DNA of 64,000 nt, taken from positions 18,209 to 82,208 of the forward strand of contig BAYV01000012.1 in assembly GCA_000710935.1 (NCBI GenBank), read 5' to 3'. Source of the stretch: Iodidimonas nitroreducens. Lineage in GTDB: Bacteria > Pseudomonadota > Alphaproteobacteria > Sphingomonadales > Rhodothalassiaceae. Every line of letters starts with the position of its first letter. Position 1 is the first letter of the stretch. Below the pieces are notes generated by a model that ran no database searches, was not told the DNA's origin, and saw only the letters and a list, made by a program, of their open reading frames with translations. The position numbers and the translations under genes were made by a program. Shown here one piece after another: positions 63,698-64,000 of this stretch.

Positions 63698-64000
63698 CTA
63701 TTTCTCAGGTGCCAGATAATAGCATGAGAACCCTGCCGATTTGAGGGCATTGCACCGGCTGTTGGCCGCCCCGCGCGAGGCAAAAGGACCGATCTGCAGG
63801 CGATAAAAGGTGCCGCGATCCGCAATATCGGCGGGTATGATCTGATGATCGAGCCCCGCCAGCAGATCGGGGGCGGCGGCGCGCATGGCCTCCCATTCTT
63901 TTTGGGCTTCGGATTCTGAACGCAGGGCCATCAATTGCAGCCGCCAACTGGCGATGAAGCGTTCCAGATCAAGCCCCGGGGGGTCAGGGGGGGGAGATCA
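63698..64000 (-). CDS. SPOR-domain protein (partial, possibly frameshifted)
   Basis: The C-terminus is a SPOR domain: WRLQLMALRSESEAQKEWEAM, then IIPADIADRGTFYRLQIGPFASRGAANSRCNALKSAGFSCYYL. It binds denuded septal glycan. The upstream reading frame at the window edge meets TGA at 63998-64000 just beyond a run of eight G (63987-63994), while Pro/Asp-rich coding seems to continue. So the gene is either cut by a frameshift in that homopolymer or begins within the window at a TTG/ATG near 63930. The rest lies outside. Confidence 0.65.

Noticed and set aside
19313..64000. Apparent excess of GATC in host genes compared with the prophage
   Set aside because: Spot counts in 600-base samples gave 5 in the prophage and 6 and 7 in host genes, so no real contrast.

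Overview
The window reads as a chromosomal segment of an alphaproteobacterium that carries a prophage. The lineage call rests on a host gene order typical of Alphaproteobacteria (dcd, murA, DUF2948, hisG, hisD, UPF0262, phosphatase, infA, maf, RNase G, yacG, tRNA-Phe). It is supported by lineage-enriched families: IalB, DUF2948, DUF6491-like, a FlaEY-like protein and GapR/DUF2312. The genus cannot be named from the sequence alone.

Positions 1 to about 19,310 hold a tailed-phage (siphovirus-like) prophage that continues past the left edge. From right to left it has: an integrase and an excisionase-like gene abutting the 3' end of tRNA-Phe(GAA); a string of very small coupled genes; a decayed patch with an IS1595/ISXO2 transposase remnant; a two-gene cargo cassette; a LexA/CI-type S24 repressor facing a divergent Cro/CII pair; a translationally coupled replication block (MT-A70 methylase, Toprim primase, GapR-like protein, D5/SF3 helicase); a cluster of nine 9-bp repeats; a gene in the position of a late regulator followed by a terminator; then packaging and head genes (small and large terminase, gpW, portal, a prohead protease/major capsid fusion, DUF2190, head-tail proteins, tail tube). 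No lysis genes are visible. A repeated 15-mer operator at two places suggests one repressor controls both the early region and the small operon before the integrase.

From 19.3 to 27.7 kb runs the conserved minus-strand host cluster listed above. From 27.8 to 49 kb the gene content is mixed: an orphan TAXI-TRAP binding protein, a DUF6491-like protein, a FlaEY-like propeller protein, yggT-DUF167-folD-marC, an outer-membrane barrel, argG, a glyoxalase, rlmN, IalB, a SpoU methylase, 3-oxoacid CoA-transferase (scoAB), an FKBP lipoprotein, a large hybrid histidine kinase, galE, a MATE exporter and an HDAC-family deacetylase.

The right end is rich in central carbon and nucleotide metabolism: 2-oxoacid:ferredoxin oxidoreductase (korAB), an ECF sigma/anti-sigma/metal-sensor trio resembling CnrHYX, then a packed minus-strand operon nrdA - serine hydrolase - PEP-carboxylase-like protein - nrdB, followed by accA, a malyl-CoA lyase and a SPOR-domain gene at the edge. 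The most unusual item is the PEPC-like protein inside the ribonucleotide reductase operon. Its fold signatures are recognisable, but its catalytic lysine and its His/Arg glycine-loop residues appear to be replaced.
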